NCBI GenBank assembly: GCA_017859745.1
Contig: JAFMML010000013.1
Location: 1-55,895, forward strand
Origin: Planctomycetota bacterium
GTDB lineage: Bacteria > Planctomycetota > Phycisphaerae > Phycisphaerales > SM1A02
Direction: 5' to 3'
DNA: 55,895 nucleotides
Shown: positions 53,133 through 55,895 of the stretch, piece after piece
Layout: the number at the start of each line of letters is the position of its first letter
How positions within the stretch are numbered: the first letter of the stretch is position 1
The notes under the pieces: generated by a model
What the model was told of the DNA's origin: nothing
What the model saw: the letters and a program-made list of their open reading frames with translations, nothing else
Databases searched by the model: none
Translations under genes and position numbers: made by a program

Positions 53133-55895
53133 ATGGTCCCGACCGCCGTGATGATCGCGATCCCGGCCATCGCGTGGGCGCCGCCCGGCGAGATCGACTT
53201 CAATCGCGACGTGCGACCGATTCTGGCGGCGAACTGCTTCGCCTGCCACGGGTTCGACGAGCACGCCCGGAAGGCCGGACTGCGCCTCGACGTCGCCGAG
53301 TCGGCGTACGCGTCGAGCGACGGCGTCACGCCGATCGTGCCGGGAGACCCAGACGCCAGCGAGCTCTGGCGGCGCATCGCGTCGCCCGATCCCGATGAAG
53401 TCATGCCCCCGCCCGAATCGCACCGCGAGCTCGACGCTCGCGAGCGCAACCTCATCCGGCAGTGGATCGAGGAAGGCGCCCCGTACGCCCGCCACTGGGC
53501 GTTCGTTCCACCGCGCAAGGTGGACGTGGATCCGGACGTCCCGTCGCCGATCGATCGGCTGGTCCGCGTCCGCCTCGCCGACGAGGGCCTCGCCCCGGCG
53601 CCGCCAGCCGACCGCGCCACGCTGCTGCGCCGGGTCGCCCTGGATCTCGTCGGACTGCCGCCAACGGCCGACGAGATCGCAGCGTTCGTCGCCGACCCCG
53701 ACCCCGACGCGTACGAGCGTGCCGTCGACCGCCTGCTCGCAAGCCCGCACTTCGGCGAGCGGATGGCCCTGCCGTGGCTCGACGCCGCCCGCTACGCCGA
53801 CACCAACGGCTTCTCGATCGACGGTGGCCGCCACGCCTGGCCGTGGCGGGACTGGGTCATCCACGCCTTCAACACGAACAAGCCCTACGACCGGTTTCTC
53901 CTCGAGCAGCTCGCCGGCGACCTGCTGCCCGACCGGACCGACGAGACGCTTGTGGCGACCGGCTTCCAGCGGAACTCGATGATCACCCACGAAGGGGGAA
54001 CCATCGCCGAGGAGAATCTCGTCAACTACGGCGTCGATCGCGTTCGCACCTACGGCGAGGCGGTGCTGGGACTGACCCTGGCGTGCGCCCAGTGCCACGA
54101 CCACAAGTACGACCCGATCTCGCAGCGGGACTACTACCGCGTCTTCGACTTCTTCAACCAGACGACCGAGCCGTCGCACGGGGGCGACGGCGGCGTGAAC
54201 GCGAGCCCGGTCGCCATGCTGCGATCGCCGCTCGCCGCCGGCGACGAGGCGATCCTCCGGACCCACATCGCCGAACTCGAGAACCGGTTGGCGAATCCGG
54301 ATCCCATCGCAATCGCAGCGTGGGAGGAGCGCCGGCGTGCGGAACTGGCCGCGCGTGGGAGAGATCTCGCGCTCCATCCCGCGAAGCTGCTCGAGATCAG
54401 CACCCCCAACACCGGAAGCGGCTTTTCGATTCGCGACGACCGGTTCGCCGTCGTCGAGAGGCCGATGGGCTTTCGAGCCTTCGACGTGTCGATGGAGATC
54501 CCGCGGCGCGGCGTGCCGATCACCGGCCTGCGGATCGTGATGCACCCCGATCCAGACGCACCGGAGGCCGGCTGGGGGTGGTCGAACGCCGACGGCGTCG
54601 GTCGCGAGGGCAAGGGCGGATTCGTGGTGACCAACGTCTCGGTCTCGGCAGGGCCGGTGCCGGGCGACCAGGTGAACCTCTCGCGACTGCTTCCGATCCG
54701 CACCGCGACCGCAAGCGGCTGGTCCGGCGACAACCATCCGGAGGGCGTCCTCGACACGAAGGCGAATCGGGCCTGGATTCCCGACCTCGATGCCGAGGGA
54801 CCGGTGCACCTGACGCTCACCTTCGCCGAGCCGCTTTCGGGCGACGCCGCGTTCCTGACGGCGCAGGTCAACTTCGGCCGCGGCGGAAACGTCGCGGCGA
54901 AGCGCATGGAGTTTCTCGTGGTGACGGGCTCCGACGACGGATCGATCCTGCCGGAACCGGTGCTCGCGACGCTGGAGAAGCCGGCGTCCGAACGCACCAA
55001 CGAGGCGCAGGCCGAGCTCGAGGCGTTCTTCGCGCGGCGGGCGCCGGAGACCGCCTCGCTGCGGGCCGAACTGGACTACGCCCGCGAACTCCTCGCCGCG
55101 CGGACCGAGGCGTTTCCCACGCTCGTGATGGACACCGCCCCGTCGCGTCGCGAGACGAGGATCCTGCACCGCGGCAACTACGCCGATCCTCGCGAGACCG
55201 TCACCCCCGGCGTGCCCGACATGCTTCCGCCGCTCCCCGAAGGCGCTCCCGCGGATCGCCTCGGCCTGGCGCTCTGGACGGTCGATCCGGCGAATCCGCT
55301 CGTCGCGCGGGTCGCGGTGAATCGTCTCTGGCAGCAGTTCTTCGGAACCGGCCTCGTGAAGACCGCCGCGGACTTCGGCACGCAGGGCGAGTGGCCGTCG
55401 CACCCGGAGCTTCTCGATTGGCTTGCGGTGGACTTCGTCGAACACGGCTGGGACGTCAAGCGCCTGGCGCGGACGATCGTGACGAGCGCGACCTACCAGC
55501 AGTCTTCGGCCGCGACCCCCGCCCAACTCGCACGGGACCCCGACAACCGTCTCCTCGCCCGCGGTCCGCGATTCCGCCTGCCTGCCGAGCTCGTTCGCGA
55601 CGTCTCGTTGAAGACGAGCGGACTCCTCGTGGCCGACATCGGCGGACCGAGCGTGAATCCCTACGCCCCCGGCGACCTGTGGCGGGAGGTCAGCCACTAC
55701 GGATCGACGCCGGCGACCGCCCAGAGCTTTCAGCAGGATCGCGGCCGAAGGCTCCTTCGCCGGAGCCTCTACACCTATTGGAAGCGGACGATGCCGCCGC
55801 CGAACATGGTCGCCTTCGACGCGCCCAACCGCGAGACCTGCACCGTCGATCGGGCGAGGACCAACACTCCGCTGCAGGCCCTCGTGCTGCTGAAC
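53133..55895 (+). CDS. Planctomycete cytochrome (PSCyt1/DUF1549/DUF1553) protein, 3' partial
   Basis: The ATG at 53133 opens a frame that runs to the right edge (921 codons, no stop). A signal-like start (MVPTAVMIAIPAIAWA) is followed by the PSCyt1 heme-binding motif CFACH (Cys 35, 38, His 39), with DVRPILAANCFACHGFDEHA. Then comes DUF1549 (WLDAARYADTNGFSIDGGRH, second CAQCHDHKYDPIS with Cys 318 and 321) and DUF1553 (VRVAVNRLWQQFFGTGLVKT, FRLPAELVRDVSLKTSGLL, TNTPLQALVLLN). The family is abundant in planctomycetes and is usually followed by a DUF1501 gene, which would be outside the window. It is thought to bind c-type heme and act in periplasmic carbohydrate or electron-transfer processes; exact role unknown. 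Confidence 0.92.
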   Translation, partial: MVPTAVMIAIPAIAWAPPGEIDFNRDVRPILAANCFACHGFDEHARKAGLRLDVAESAYASSDGVTPIVPGDPDASELWRRIASPDPDEVMPPPESHRELDARERNLIRQWIEEGAPYARHWAFVPPRKVDVDPDVPSPIDRLVRVRLADEGLAPAPPADRATLLRRVALDLVGLPPTADEIAAFVADPDPDAYERAVDRLLASPHFGERMALPWLDAARYADTNGFSIDGGRHAWPWRDWVIHAFNTNKPYDRFLLEQLAGDLLPDRTDETLVATGFQRNSMITHEGGTIAEENLVNYGVDRVRTYGEAVLGLTLACAQCHDHKYDPISQRDYYRVFDFFNQTTEPSHGGDGGVNASPVAMLRSPLAAGDEAILRTHIAELENRLANPDPIAIAAWEERRRAELAARGRDLALHPAKLLEISTPNTGSGFSIRDDRFAVVERPMGFRAFDVSMEIPRRGVPITGLRIVMHPDPDAPEAGWGWSNADGVGREGKGGFVVTNVSVSAGPVPGDQVNLSRLLPIRTATASGWSGDNHPEGVLDTKANRAWIPDLDAEGPVHLTLTFAEPLSGDAAFLTAQVNFGRGGNVAAKRMEFLVVTGSDDGSILPEPVLATLEKPASERTNEAQAELEAFFARRAPETASLRAELDYARELLAARTEAFPTLVMDTAPSRRETRILHRGNYADPRETVTPGVPDMLPPLPEGAPADRLGLALWTVDPANPLVARVAVNRLWQQFFGTGLVKTAADFGTQGEWPSHPELLDWLAVDFVEHGWDVKRLARTIVTSATYQQSSAATPAQLARDPDNRLLARGPRFRLPAELVRDVSLKTSGLLVADIGGPSVNPYAPGDLWREVSHYGSTPATAQSFQQDRGRRLLRRSLYTYWKRTMPPPNMVAFDAPNRETCTVDRARTNTPLQALVLLN

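Overview
The window is about 56 kb of very GC-rich bacterial chromosome. It looks like a planctomycete, most likely of the Phycisphaerae. Supporting evidence is a planctomycete-type cytochrome protein with DUF1549/DUF1553 domains at the right edge, two FG-GAP/ASPIC proteins ending in dockerin-like calcium-binding repeats, a DUF4159 protein, a prepilin-like protein, an enlarged SecA, and many GTG starts with 1-4 base overlaps. The standard code is used; TGA is a stop. I see no phage, transposon, CRISPR array or rRNA. Most of the content is core genome.

Layout, left to right. 1-757: a Ser-Asp-X tandem repeat running into a DUF3299 protein. 786-4594 (minus): two translationally coupled FG-GAP/ASPIC/dockerin-like exported proteins. 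4779-8228: a CAU tRNA, a membrane/thioredoxin-fold fusion and a convergent CopA-type copper ATPase. 8491-13161: a small membrane protein and secA. 13376-16579: tRNA-Lys, a long non-coding stretch with a terminator-like hairpin, a small HTH protein, a NarL-type regulator, a zinc-ribbon membrane protein, a thioredoxin-family protein and tRNA-Asp.

16768-32434 is a continuous block of 13 minus-strand genes, in transcription order: pgk, a TlpA-like thioredoxin, rpe, accD, lnt, a HEAT-repeat lipoprotein, a MreC-like coiled-coil membrane protein, a 52-residue membrane protein, mreB, mreC, mreD, a GlmU-like nucleotidyltransferase and polA. Envelope biogenesis (fatty-acid precursor, lipoprotein acylation, rod-shape machinery) dominates it.

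32547-40236: miaA, topA, a nucleoside-symporter-family transporter (minus), ispG and a prepilin-like protein. 40259-46148: a P1B-4 metal ATPase (minus), a MlaE-like permease, a transglutaminase-like protein lacking its catalytic Cys/His, an ExbB/TolQ-like protein (minus) and a polyprenyl diphosphate synthase. 46374-52955: dxs, a glutamine-amidotransferase-like protein lacking its catalytic Cys, a methyltransferase, and a DUF4159 protein coupled to a YraN-family protein. ispG, dxs and the prenyl synthase together form most of an isoprenoid theme. The right edge cuts a PSD1-type cytochrome gene.

The most interesting non-genic signal is a recurrent -10-like hexamer (TAGGAT, TACGCT, TAGAGT, TATCCT, TACAAT) 6-8 bases before start codons that lack a Shine-Dalgarno, suggesting leaderless transcripts. 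Short tandem repeats also sit at the left edge (9 bp), between the exbB-like and prenyl synthase genes (11 bp), and across the dxs stop (15 bp). I did not find a clear new multi-gene defence or mobile system.
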